Shown here: in pieces, positions 17,387-25,271 of the stretch | Numbering within the stretch: position 1 is the stretch's first letter | Layout: every line of letters begins with the position of its first letter | Source: an uncultured Eubacterium sp. | GTDB taxonomy: Bacteria > Bacillota > Clostridia > Lachnospirales > Lachnospiraceae | DNA length: 28,756 bases | Assembly: GCA_910579145.1 (NCBI GenBank) | Contig: CAJTTQ010000009.1 | Span: 26,965-55,720 of the forward strand | Direction of reading: 5' to 3' | Translations under genes and position numbers: made by a program | The notes under the pieces: generated by a model | Database searches by the model: none | Told to the model about the DNA's origin: nothing | What the model saw: the letters and a program-made list of their open reading frames with translations, nothing else

Positions 17387-18370
17387 TTGCAGACGATAGA
17401 TGCTCAGATCAAGACCGGCGAATTCGCCCGGTTTCATTTGATCTATGGCGAAGAACCCTATATGGTGCGCTATTATAAGAACAAATTGAAAACGGCACTT
17501 TCCAAAGAGGGCGACGATATGAACGCCTCGTTTTTTGAGGGAGAATCCATTCCCCTCGAAGAAGTCGCCTCCCTCGGACAGACACTCCCTTTTTTTGAGA
17601 AGCAGCGCCTGATCTTAATGGAAAACACCGGCCTGTTCCAGTCATCCAATGAAGCCGCCGGTATGTTAGCAGATTTTCCTGATACTACTTATGTCGTATT
17701 TGTAGAAAAGCGCGTGGATAAGCGTAACCGGCTGTACAAATGGATCCAGAAAAACGGCTGTGTCACAGAGTGTGCCCCACAGCCGGAAAAAGATCTGATC
17801 CCGTGGGTCGCTGCCTATTTAAAACGGAATCACAAAACATGCTCCCGCCGCACGGCGGAGTACTGTCTGGCAAAAATCGGATTTCAAATGGACCGCATCA
17901 TCAATGAGCTGGATAAGCTGATCGGCTATACCGGCGATCGGACGGAGGTCACGGCAGCTGACGTGGACACCATATGTTCCGGCCAGACCGTCGGAAAAAT
18001 ATTTGATATGATCGACGCCGTCATCGCCGGAGAAAACGAGAGGGTATTCCGTCTTTACGGGGATCTGCTGGAATTAAAAGAACCCCCGCCCGTTATCCTC
18101 CACCTGCTCGGACGCCATATCAATATCCTGATCCAAATAAAGGAATCCGGGACCGCGATGCCTGACCGCGATGTGGCAAAAAAAATCGGAATCCCTTCTT
18201 TTACGGTAAAAAAATATAAAAACCAGGCCGCTCATTTTTCCAGAAAACAGCTCCTCTCGCTGCTCGAACAGCGGACAGATTGCGAAGAACGGTTTAAGAC
18301 AGGGAAGCTGAGCGAAAAACTTGTTGCGGAACTGTTCCTCTTGCAAACGTTAAAAAGTAAAAAAATTTAG
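17387..18370 (+). CDS. holA: DNA polymerase III delta subunit
   Basis: Clamp-loader subunit that opens the beta ring. 327 residues from this start. Family features are the opening IDAQIKTGEFARFHLIYGEE, 'LPFFEKQRLILMENTGLF', the LIPWVAAYLKRN segment, the 'ELDKLIGYTGDRTEVTAADV' linker and a C-terminal all-helical collar domain. The longest frame begins at ATG 17333, but that base lies before the predicted transcription start (near 17336). The TTG at 17387 has ACGGAGG 9 nt upstream and matches the usual N-terminus, so it is chosen. In Bacillus holA follows comEC on the same strand; here it faces comEC with a tRNA gene between. Confidence 0.93.
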   Translation: MQTIDAQIKTGEFARFHLIYGEEPYMVRYYKNKLKTALSKEGDDMNASFFEGESIPLEEVASLGQTLPFFEKQRLILMENTGLFQSSNEAAGMLADFPDTTYVVFVEKRVDKRNRLYKWIQKNGCVTECAPQPEKDLIPWVAAYLKRNHKTCSRRTAEYCLAKIGFQMDRIINELDKLIGYTGDRTEVTAADVDTICSGQTVGKIFDMIDAVIAGENERVFRLYGDLLELKEPPPVILHLLGRHINILIQIKESGTAMPDRDVAKKIGIPSFTVKKYKNQAAHFSRKQLLSLLEQRTDCEERFKTGKLSEKLVAELFLLQTLKSKKI

Positions 18371-18398
18371 AAATTTCTGAAAAAATTTGAAAAAAGCA

Positions 18399-18427
18399 TT
18401 GACAAGCCAAGAAAAAAATGGTATAAA
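18399..18427 (+). promoter_or_regulatory. Sigma-A promoter for tRNA-Ser
   Basis: TTGACA (18399-18404) and TATAAA (18422-18427) with a 17-bp spacer, about 40 nt before the tRNA 5' end. Confidence 0.8.
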
Positions 18428-18456
18428 GATATAGATGGTGTTTTTCGTTTCGGAGA

Positions 18457-18485
18457 CGATACGTTTATTTTACGGAGACGTATCG
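18457..18485 (+). repeat. Leader hairpin and acceptor-strand duplicate overlapping the tRNA 5' end
   Basis: CGATACG (18457-18463) is the exact reverse complement of CGTATCG (18479-18485), with a 15-nt loop; the right arm is the end of the acceptor strand plus the start of the D arm. In addition CGGAGACG at 18451-18458 is a direct copy of 18473-18480, the 5' acceptor strand. Both could compete with normal tRNA folding in the precursor. Confidence 0.55.
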
Positions 18486-18559
18486 AAGTGGTCATAACGA
18501 GAACGACTCGAAATCGTTTTGCCTTCACGGGCACGTGGGTTCGAATCCCACCGTCTCCG
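18474..18559 (+). tRNA. tRNA-Ser (anticodon CGA)
   Basis: Class II tRNA, 86 nt. Acceptor GGAGACG (18474-18480) pairs fully with CGTCTCC (18552-18558), discriminator G18559. The D arm is TCG/CGA; the anticodon stem AACGA/TCGTT encloses loop CTCGAAA, so the anticodon is CGA, reading UCG. A long variable arm has a TGCC/GGCA stem, as expected for serine, and the T arm is GTGGG-TTCGAAT-CCCAC. The 3' CCA is not encoded (CTT follows). It has its own promoter and terminator. Confidence 0.95.
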
Positions 18560-18603
18560 CTTAACGGGCTAATTTTTATTTTATTGGTCCGCTATTGCCA
18601 TTA

Positions 18604-18637
18604 GGGTGCGCAAGTCCACTGCGCACCCCCTTTTTTT
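18604..18637 (+). terminator. Intrinsic terminator after tRNA-Ser
   Basis: Perfect 9-bp stem GGGTGCGCA / TGCGCACCC with a 7-nt loop, then CC and seven T (18631-18637). The last comEC codons on the other strand touch the T-run; the minus strand has no matching T-run. Confidence 0.92.
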
Positions 18638-20855
18638 ATTCTAAAAAACTGCTTATCTGTCCGCCTTCCGGTTTCCACCGCAGAAAAACTGCTCCCTGTT
18701 CCATCGTGTTCCAGATACATGCCCTCTCCTGCTCCAGCCTCTCGATCGTGACCGGCGCCGGATGGCCATACCGGTTCCCCCGTCCGGCCGAGATGACGGC
18801 GTGCACCGGGGCCGTCTCGCGAAGAAACTGCGGCGAGGACGATGTTTTGGATCCATGATGCCCAACCTTTAGCAGATCATACGGCCCCTTGACAGGCCCG
18901 GCCGCCTGCTCCCCGTCCTCCTCCAGATCACCGGCAGAAAGGATGCGGATATTCCGATACGCGATATCAAGTGTCAGCGAATAATCATTCGCGCTCTTCC
19001 ACTCATATTCTGGAAATGGATGGAGGCAGAGGATCTTCAGCTCGCCCTCACAAAAACGATCTCCCTTTTTCATCCGGTACACAGGCGTCTGAAACCTGGA
19101 AAACAGCGAGACGAGCGCCTCGTATCCATCCTCCTTTTTATTGATGTCCGGCAGCACAACGCCGCCCACAGAAATCCCCCATTTTTTCTGGTTCTCCACC
19201 AATTCCACCACGCCGTTTGTGTGATCGTCATCACTGTGGCTCACAAAGATCAGATCCACCCTGTCCCTTCCATAATACGATAAAAACTTTTGTATCTTAT
19301 ATTTTCCAACGTCAGACTCCGAGGAACTGCCTCCGTCGATCAAAATCGTCTTATTCCCATAAAACAGGCAGGCGCAGTCTCCCTGCCCCACATCAAGCTG
19401 CGCATACATAAACCGGATCTGCGGGCGGAATAACAGGCATGACAGGAATAAAAGCGCTGCTCCGGCATATATCCAAAGACACTCCTCCCATTTCAGATAA
19501 AGGCACACCGCCGACACCAAAACCGCATAGTAAATAATCAGGCACCAAACCGGCGGACGGCCGGTCACAACCCGGCTCATCGGCAGCGAGAGGACCACAC
19601 GGCATACCGCTTCATAAAATTCAAATATGTAATGGACCGACGCGAGCAAAAAAGCTCCGCCGGACGGCCACAAAAACGAGAGCATACACCCGGCAGCCCC
19701 GACTCCCACGAGCAGGGATAAAAATGGCAGGACGAGGACATTCGCCAAAACCGAGTAAGGGCATATTTCGTAATAAAACCATAACATGACCGGCATCGTT
19801 ACAACAAACACCGAAGCGCTAAAAAGGAACGACTGCCAGATCCCGCCTTTTTTCCGGCTCTTTTCCAGCACAGGCGCAAATAAAAGGATTCCGCCGATGG
19901 CTGTATAAGAGAGGATAAATCCGCATTGAAACAATTGCGCCGGCTCCCACAGGATCGTCAGGATCCCGCTCAGCGACAGCGCCGATAACGGATCATAGCT
20001 TCTCCCGGTATATCTGGCAAATAGCGAGCAGCTCGTCATCAGTATCGCCCTGACCGCAGCTACCTGAAATCCGGTAAACTGCCCGTACAAAAATAAAAAT
20101 GCGGCTGTCACTACGACTGCCCCTTTCATCGGCATGACATAGCTCCTTAAAAAGTAGAACAGCCCGGCAGCTAACAGCGAGATGTGAAGGCCGGAAATGA
20201 CCAGCATGTGCCCGATCCCCGTCCGCTGGTACATCTCCTTCTCCTCCTCCGGCAGATAGGCCTTCTCCCCGAGAAGCATCGCGCAGAGCATACCGGCGTC
20301 GTCCTCCCGCATCAAGGCAAACAGCCGCTCTGCCGCCTGCTGCCGAAACGAATCGAGGATACACCGGAACCAGTCACAGCGGCTGTCTGTCACCGTGACC
20401 GAATCCGCGAACAGTTTTCCATCGATCCCGTAACCGCTGTAGTAAATGCGTTCGTCAAATTCGCCCGGATTTCCCGCCCGCGCGAATGCCGTATACGTTC
20501 CTTTGATATATAGCTGATTCCCTGGTTTGGATTCATCAAATAGATTTTTATTTTGAGATTGAAAGATCAGAATTTTCTTACATGGAATGCGTTCATTAGA
20601 AATTGTGTCTGTTAGATCAACATCCGTTAATACGAGAACGTTGCCAGACGTTTTCACCTGGATCTCCTCTATCCGGCCGGCACACCCGGCTGGCTGGCGC
20701 CAGGGCTTCTGCCCTGAAACCTGTTGTCCTGACAACATCTTCCCTGCCGTCCCTTCCTCCCCCATCCAATGATACCATACGCTGACAAATACGAGCAGCG
20801 TCAGAAATGCTAAAAATAATGGTCTCCGCCAAACATTCAAACTGCCACCTCCCAC
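18636..20855 (-). CDS. comEC: ComEC/Rec2 DNA uptake channel
   Basis: Membrane channel carrying transforming single-stranded DNA into the cell. 739 residues in the usual order. First an N-terminal membrane segment and soluble DUF4131-like part. Then a multi-pass competence domain with the conserved GHMLVISGLHISLL motif (215-228). Last a C-terminal metallo-beta-lactamase-like domain from about 485 (LDVGQGDCACL, HSDDDH at 540-545, VGHHGSKTSS), intact in sequence. The GTG start lies 2 nt after the lipoprotein gene stop, with AAAGGA 5 nt upstream. A TTG at 20840 with GGAGG 7 nt upstream is an alternative. It ends the comEA-to-comEC run and faces the tRNA-Ser gene. Confidence 0.94.
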   Translation of the reverse strand: MGGGSLNVWRRPLFLAFLTLLVFVSVWYHWMGEEGTAGKMLSGQQVSGQKPWRQPAGCAGRIEEIQVKTSGNVLVLTDVDLTDTISNERIPCKKILIFQSQNKNLFDESKPGNQLYIKGTYTAFARAGNPGEFDERIYYSGYGIDGKLFADSVTVTDSRCDWFRCILDSFRQQAAERLFALMREDDAGMLCAMLLGEKAYLPEEEKEMYQRTGIGHMLVISGLHISLLAAGLFYFLRSYVMPMKGAVVVTAAFLFLYGQFTGFQVAAVRAILMTSCSLFARYTGRSYDPLSALSLSGILTILWEPAQLFQCGFILSYTAIGGILLFAPVLEKSRKKGGIWQSFLFSASVFVVTMPVMLWFYYEICPYSVLANVLVLPFLSLLVGVGAAGCMLSFLWPSGGAFLLASVHYIFEFYEAVCRVVLSLPMSRVVTGRPPVWCLIIYYAVLVSAVCLYLKWEECLWIYAGAALLFLSCLLFRPQIRFMYAQLDVGQGDCACLFYGNKTILIDGGSSSESDVGKYKIQKFLSYYGRDRVDLIFVSHSDDDHTNGVVELVENQKKWGISVGGVVLPDINKKEDGYEALVSLFSRFQTPVYRMKKGDRFCEGELKILCLHPFPEYEWKSANDYSLTLDIAYRNIRILSAGDLEEDGEQAAGPVKGPYDLLKVGHHGSKTSSSPQFLRETAPVHAVISAGRGNRYGHPAPVTIERLEQERACIWNTMEQGAVFLRWKPEGGQISSFLE

Positions 20856-20857
20856 TC

Positions 20858-21766
20858 CTATCCTTTGCTCCCGCCGCTTACCAGATCGAGATTCCTCTCA
20901 AACGGCGCGTCAAAATTTTTCGTATCGCTGTAATCCTGCTTCTGCTCACCGTCGATGGTAAACTGGACCCGGTTTACATCTGGAAGTTCACATAATGTAT
21001 TGACAATGCTGTAAATGACGATCTCACTTTTCACCTGTGCCTGCACGTTCAAAAATTCCTTGCTAAAATCCACATAACATATATTATCCCGGATCGAAAG
21101 CGAATTTAGTACCGTGCCGTCTGGAATCGTTTTTCGGACGTCCGACGTATTCACCCCTTCGATCTTTTCTGGCCCGGCCAGAAGCTGCTCGATCAAAAGA
21201 GTCGCGAGCGGCACCGTCATATCATACGTCAGTCTCGCCGTCACCTCTTTCATGCCAGTACCGGAAAGATCTGCAAAAAACAGGGTAACATATTTATCCT
21301 GTGTATACCCGTCCCCGCCGATCGAATCCAAAAAAGAGAGTTCGCTCATCGCTCCGACTGGTTCCCCATCGATTTCCAGCGAATCCTGCTCCACAAAAAA
21401 CTCAACGTATTCGATGCCGTCCACCTGGCAGAGCGTTTTTACGATCGCCGCCCGCCACAACACCTCATCAATCCCCCCTATACTATAATAAGCGGAAGAA
21501 AAATAGACAAAAAGCTGCCTCTCTTTGATCTCAAATTCCCTCACGTCTACCGTATCATAGTTCGTTAACAGATCCGATACAACACCTACCGTGTCGTCAC
21601 TGTCCACCATAGTCTGATATTTCGTACTCTTTAGTCCCATGCCGTCGTCCGCGATGCGGTACAGCCGGAACTCCCCTTTTTTATGATCATAGCTGTCTTT
21701 TCCACAGCCGCCCAGCACACAGCCGGCGAGCAAAAAAACAAACAGCAGTATGCACCGTTTTCCCAT
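20858..21766 (-). CDS. Lipoprotein with two GerMN domains
   Basis: 302 residues from this start. A short signal sequence leads to a lipobox, LLAGC or the second LGGC five residues later, so it is lipid-anchored outside the membrane. Two GerMN-type repeats follow: about residues 50-145 and 160-280 of the longest frame. Each has the 'VTLFFADLSGTGMKEVTARL' strand pattern, a LLIEQLLAGP-like helix, a PDGTVLNSLSIRDNICYVDFSKEF block and a 'VYSIVNTLCELPDVNRVQFTIDGE' end. The start at 21766 is chosen because GGAGG lies 5 nt before it and inside the first codons of the longer frame. It sits 15 nt after the kinase gene, suggesting it modulates the kinase sensor domain, as LpqB does for MtrB. It could otherwise be a spore germination (GerM-like) factor. 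Confidence 0.85.
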   Translation of the reverse strand: MGKRCILLFVFLLAGCVLGGCGKDSYDHKKGEFRLYRIADDGMGLKSTKYQTMVDSDDTVGVVSDLLTNYDTVDVREFEIKERQLFVYFSSAYYSIGGIDEVLWRAAIVKTLCQVDGIEYVEFFVEQDSLEIDGEPVGAMSELSFLDSIGGDGYTQDKYVTLFFADLSGTGMKEVTARLTYDMTVPLATLLIEQLLAGPEKIEGVNTSDVRKTIPDGTVLNSLSIRDNICYVDFSKEFLNVQAQVKSEIVIYSIVNTLCELPDVNRVQFTIDGEQKQDYSDTKNFDAPFERNLDLVSGGSKG

Positions 21767-21781
21767 TGATACCTCCATGAA

Positions 21782-23227
21782 TTACCCCGCCTGATAATTG
21801 AGCGGGATCCTGACCGCAAATGTCGTTCCCTGCTTTTCCACGCTGTGGACTTTGATCGAACCGCGATGGAGTAAAACAGCATTCCTCGTAATCGCCAGGC
21901 CGAGACCGTTTCCGCCTGTTTCCCTCGAACGCGCCTTGTCCACCCGGTAAAACCGTTCAAAAATATGATCCTGAAGATCCTCAGGAATCCCGACACCCGA
22001 ATCCGATACCCGGAGATAAAAGAACTTGTGGTCGGCGTTCAGAGACACCCTGACCCATCCGTTATCAAAATTATATTTCACGGCATTTTCAATGATATTC
22101 GTAAATGCCATCCCCAGTTTCACGCTGTCGATCTGTGCCGAGACCGGTCGGACGCTCTCAAACACGATCTCAATGTTTCGTTTGGAGGCGATCGGAGTGA
22201 TCCCCTTTAAGATCCCCTCGATAAACTCATTGATATTGACCTCCTCGACGACCATCTGGACAGCGGACTTATCCATCTTCACAAGCGAGAGAAGATCGTT
22301 TACAATCTTATTCATCCGCTCAAGCTCCTGATTGATGTCTTCCATAAACTCACGGTATAACTCCACCGGAACGTCATCCTGCGTCGTAAGGGATTCCGCC
22401 AGCACTTTGATCGATGTGATCGGCGTCTTTAACTCATGTGAGACATTTGACACAAATTCCTGCCTCGAATCTTCCAGATTCTGCACCGCCGCCAGCATGG
22501 AATTTACCGCGTCCGAAATATTTGCCACCTCTAAATTGTCCGTGACTTCCATTTTCTCACTAAAATCACCGGAAGCAATATGGTCGATCGAATCCACGGC
22601 GCGGCGAAACGGCCAGACAAGCTTACGCGAAAGCATCCACGCCACCACGATGATAATGACCGAGAGCAGCAAAATAACCGAGATCATCACGGTTTTTATA
22701 TTGTCATACAGGGACAGTAACGTCTGAAACGAGCAGTTCATCACTACCACACCATACGCGGATTTTCGATCCGTACTGATGATCGGTATATAAATCTCCA
22801 CACTGCGCGCGTGCTGTTTGACTACTTTTGCCGTATCCCCCCGGAAACAGCGGACAACATCAGGGAGTACCACGATCTCTCCCTCTTCTAGTCCGTACGT
22901 ATCCCGGACCACCCGCAGCTTGGAATCCACGATGAGAATCCTGCCGTTTGATACATCCGAGGCGTGCGCGAGTTCCTCATCCACCTCATTGCGATCTTTC
23001 CCTGTAAAATAACCGGAACTGGCAATCCGGTTCGAAATGACATTTCCCCGAACCTGCAGTTCTGAAATCTGCTGTGAGATGTTCCTCGACTGCGCCAAAT
23101 TTAAAAATACAAAAGAAAAAATGATAAGAGGAACGATGCCGATCACGATCAGAACACCCATACTCTGAATGTGAAGGCTTTTGAATATATTGAATCTTTC
23201 TTTAAGCTTGGAAATAATAACCAACAC
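21782..23227 (-). CDS. Sensor histidine kinase (HAMP, HisKA, HATPase)
   Basis: 481 residues. TM1 at about 23-43, an extracytoplasmic domain about 44-176 of PAS/Cache-like length, TM2 about 177-199, then HAMP. The phosphorylated His264 lies in VSHELKTPITSIK. The ATP domain has the N box (ENAVKYNFDNG), G1 (DSGVGIPEDL), F box (FERFYRVDKARS) and G2 (GGNGLGLAI). All catalytic motifs are present. The frame begins with GTG 26 bp inside the response regulator gene, so translation is coupled, but no clear ribosome site marks the exact start. The partner regulator is directly upstream; the GerMN lipoprotein follows. Overall resembles the WalK/PhoR/MtrB group. Confidence 0.93.
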   Translation of the reverse strand: MLVIISKLKERFNIFKSLHIQSMGVLIVIGIVPLIIFSFVFLNLAQSRNISQQISELQVRGNVISNRIASSGYFTGKDRNEVDEELAHASDVSNGRILIVDSKLRVVRDTYGLEEGEIVVLPDVVRCFRGDTAKVVKQHARSVEIYIPIISTDRKSAYGVVVMNCSFQTLLSLYDNIKTVMISVILLLSVIIIVVAWMLSRKLVWPFRRAVDSIDHIASGDFSEKMEVTDNLEVANISDAVNSMLAAVQNLEDSRQEFVSNVSHELKTPITSIKVLAESLTTQDDVPVELYREFMEDINQELERMNKIVNDLLSLVKMDKSAVQMVVEEVNINEFIEGILKGITPIASKRNIEIVFESVRPVSAQIDSVKLGMAFTNIIENAVKYNFDNGWVRVSLNADHKFFYLRVSDSGVGIPEDLQDHIFERFYRVDKARSRETGGNGLGLAITRNAVLLHRGSIKVHSVEKQGTTFAVRIPLNYQAG

Positions 23228-23894
23228 CCCATTTTGTATGTATATATTTGGGGTCGCTCGGAGTCGATTCGATTTTTTCCCTCAGACGCCGTACGTGTAC
23301 ATCTACCGTCCTCACGTCACCGAGGTATTCATAGCCCCAGACATCATTCAAAAGTTTCTCGCGGCTGTATACCTTGTTTGGATTATTCATCAGGATTTCC
23401 AGCAGATCAAACTCCTTTACCGTTAAGTTTACTTCTTTTCCATCCAAATACACACGGCGTCCCTCAGAGTCCACCTTCATGGCGCCAATCGTACGAATCG
23501 ACGGGTTCTCCGCTTCTTTCGCCTCTTTTTTCGAACTCCTGCGCATAATGGCCTTGATCCTTGCCTTCACTTCCAAAATATTGAACGGTTTCGTAATATA
23601 GTCGTCGGCCCCATACTCCAAACCTAGTATTTTGTCCATATCATCACCTTTCGCCGTAAGCATGATGATCGGCACATCTGAAAATTCCCTGATCTGCTGG
23701 CACACTTCAAATCCTGTCAGTTTTGGGAGCATGACATCTAAAAGAATGACGTCGTAGGAATGCGCGCCGGCCAGTTCAAGCGCCTCCTCCCCGTCATACG
23801 CACACGTTACTTCCATCCCATCCTGCTCCAGGCTGAACCGTATTCCCTTTACGATCAGTTTCTCGTCATCTACAACCAATACTTTCCTTGCCAT
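23202..23894 (-). CDS. OmpR/PhoB-type response regulator
   Basis: 230 residues. A receiver domain has the acidic pair DDE at 9-11, phosphoacceptor Asp53 (VILLDVMLP), Thr80 (MLTAKGDD) and Lys102 (TKPF). A winged-helix DNA-binding domain follows (LTVKEFDLLEILMNNPNKVYS ... RTVDVHVRRLREKIE). AAAGGAAG precedes the ATG by 9 nt. It lies 40 nt after comEA with no terminator between and overlaps the kinase gene. Its position between comEA and comEC makes control of competence, or co-control with competence of envelope functions, a reasonable inference; targets cannot be seen. Confidence 0.95.
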   Translation of the reverse strand: MARKVLVVDDEKLIVKGIRFSLEQDGMEVTCAYDGEEALELAGAHSYDVILLDVMLPKLTGFEVCQQIREFSDVPIIMLTAKGDDMDKILGLEYGADDYITKPFNILEVKARIKAIMRRSSKKEAKEAENPSIRTIGAMKVDSEGRRVYLDGKEVNLTVKEFDLLEILMNNPNKVYSREKLLNDVWGYEYLGDVRTVDVHVRRLREKIESTPSDPKYIHTKWGVGYYFQA

Positions 23895-23934
23895 CTATCC
23901 ATTCTTCCTTTCTTGGATCCGGAAATATCACCCT

Positions 23935-24537
23935 TTAAACTTTTATCTTATCTTTGATTTTATCGAAAACACCGTTTTTGATCCCGGTAATGTTCATGAT
24001 CTCTTCGATCTTCTTAAATTTTCCATTCGTTTCCCTGTACGAGATAATGGACATCGCCTTCGATTCCCCAATCCCGGTCAATCCCATCAGTTCTTCTTTC
24101 GTCGCCGTATTGAGATCCAGCCGCGCGTCCCCTGATCGGCTCTCCTGTTCCGCTTCCGGCTGTACCACACCTTCCTTTTCCTTTTTATCCCGCTTTGACC
24201 CGATGACAACCTGACTCCCGTCTTCCACGATTTCTGCCTGATTGACTTCTGATCTCACGGCATCTTTCGTAAAGCCGCCTGCTTCGGTCACCACATCCAC
24301 CACTCTCGGCTGTTTTTCAAACGCGTATACGCCCGGCTTTTTCACCGCGCCAACGATATGTACGTATATCTTTCCTTCCCCTGCCGGCGAAGCTGGCTGC
24401 CGTGTCGCCGCGCTTTCAAAGATACCCGCCATCTCTTCTCCCTGCTGCCCGGGCAGCGCACGGTCCCTGTAACATAACATGCCAAAAACCAGTACTGCCA
24501 AAGCAGCAAGTACATATTTGATCTTATTCTTTTCCAT
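23935..24537 (-). CDS. comEA: ComEA-type DNA receptor with SLBB and helix-hairpin-helix domains
   Basis: Binds incoming double-stranded DNA at the cell surface and passes it to ComEC. 200 residues from the chosen start. An N-terminal membrane anchor (YVLAALAVLVFGMLCY), a flexible linker, then an SLBB domain (YVHIVGAVKKPGVYAF) and a charged linker. The C-terminal DNA-binding part is a tandem helix-hairpin-helix (LDLNTATKEELMGLTGIGES ... FKKIEEIMNITGIKN). The longest frame begins at 24579, but the ATG at 24537 (MEKNKIKY) has AGGAG 9 nt upstream and places the anchor normally. It is the first gene of the competence/two-component run. Confidence 0.94.
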   Translation of the reverse strand: MEKNKIKYVLAALAVLVFGMLCYRDRALPGQQGEEMAGIFESAATRQPASPAGEGKIYVHIVGAVKKPGVYAFEKQPRVVDVVTEAGGFTKDAVRSEVNQAEIVEDGSQVVIGSKRDKKEKEGVVQPEAEQESRSGDARLDLNTATKEELMGLTGIGESKAMSIISYRETNGKFKKIEEIMNITGIKNGVFDKIKDKIKV

Positions 24538-24585
24538 AATCTGCCACTCCTGATCCCAGGAATCCAAACTAAGGTGCATACTATA

Positions 24586-24614
24586 ATTGTATCAATGAAA
24601 CGGAAATTTGACAA
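24586..24614 (-). promoter_or_regulatory. Sigma-A promoter for comEA and downstream genes
   Basis: Minus strand TTGTCA (24609-24614) and TACAAT (24586-24591), 17-bp spacer. A second TATAGT lies a few bases further on. No ComK- or CinA-type box was recognised. Confidence 0.6.
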
Positions 24615-24638
24615 CAATAAAATCAATTTTTTTCTCTA

Positions 24639-25073
24639 TTATTTCCATTTAAAAGTAAAAATGCCGGCCACGATCACGGCTAACCCGATGACCTTCCTCC
24701 ACTCAAACGGCTGTTTCTCCACACCAAACAGTCCCATCAGTTCGATCAGATATGCCACGACGATCTGCGCCGTCACGATAAAGACGACTGCCCGCGCCGG
24801 CCCGCACTGGTTCATCGCCTGGATGACCGTATACGTAATAAACGCACCGATCGCCCCTCCCAAAAGCATGTATTTCGGCTGTACCTGCCACAGGCTGCCC
24901 ACCGTTCCGTCCCGCCCGGTCACGAGCCACGCGGCAACACAGACGACAAAAGCTGAAATCTGTACAAACGCGGCGGCAAGCCATATGCTGCTCTGTTTTG
25001 TCACCTCGGAATTAAATACCCCCTGTACGCTCATCAGCGCGCCGGAAATCATTCCTATTATAATACCCCACAT
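24639..25073 (-). CDS. YdcZ-type (DUF606) DMT-superfamily transporter
   Basis: A 144-residue protein, almost entirely five hydrophobic helices. It begins MWGIIIGMISGALMSVQGVFN and has a conserved Gln/Asn-rich first helix, 'GGAIGAFITYTVIQAMNQCG' and a C-terminal 'IGLAVIVAGIFTFKWK'. This is half the size of a full EamA transporter and typical for the YdcZ/DUF606 group, which probably works as a dimer; the substrate is unknown. The longest frame begins at 25103, but the ATG at 25073 fits the first helix and has AAGGA 10 nt upstream. It is followed on the same strand by comEA, which has its own promoter. Confidence 0.85.
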   Translation of the reverse strand: MWGIIIGMISGALMSVQGVFNSEVTKQSSIWLAAAFVQISAFVVCVAAWLVTGRDGTVGSLWQVQPKYMLLGGAIGAFITYTVIQAMNQCGPARAVVFIVTAQIVVAYLIELMGLFGVEKQPFEWRKVIGLAVIVAGIFTFKWK

Positions 25074-25138
25074 AAATCGTCCATCCTTCCTATGCGTTCT
25101 CACGCTTGATTATCGGAGTTTGCACGGGTACACGTTCG

Positions 25139-25251
25139 GTTCGGCGCCCGCGCGCGAACTTTCATAGTAAGTATGGACGATCTTTCCCCCACTTATTCAT
25201 CGTTTCAGTGCAGTTTTTACGCATCCCGGGTTTTTAAAATGCGTCAGCACT
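25139..25251 (-). other. Structured non-coding gap before the YdcZ-type gene (two hairpins)
   Basis: The 198-bp gap 25074-25271 holds no gene. It has two inverted repeats: AGTGC/GCACT outside ACGCAT/ATGCGT (25207-25251, 14-nt loop, CCCGGG in the loop) and GTTCG-G-CGC/GCG-CGAAC (25139-25159, tetraloop). Neither is followed by a T-run on the minus strand, and no convincing -35/-10 pair was found. They may be a leader structure or the end of the upstream transcript. Confidence 0.35.
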
Positions 25252-25271
25252 TATTTTTTCTTAGATAAAGT

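Noticed and set aside
25207..25251. PreQ1-I-like arrangement (hairpin followed by AAAAACU on the minus strand)
   Set aside because: The conserved 5' stem bases and C-rich loop are absent and the downstream gene is not a queuosine transporter.
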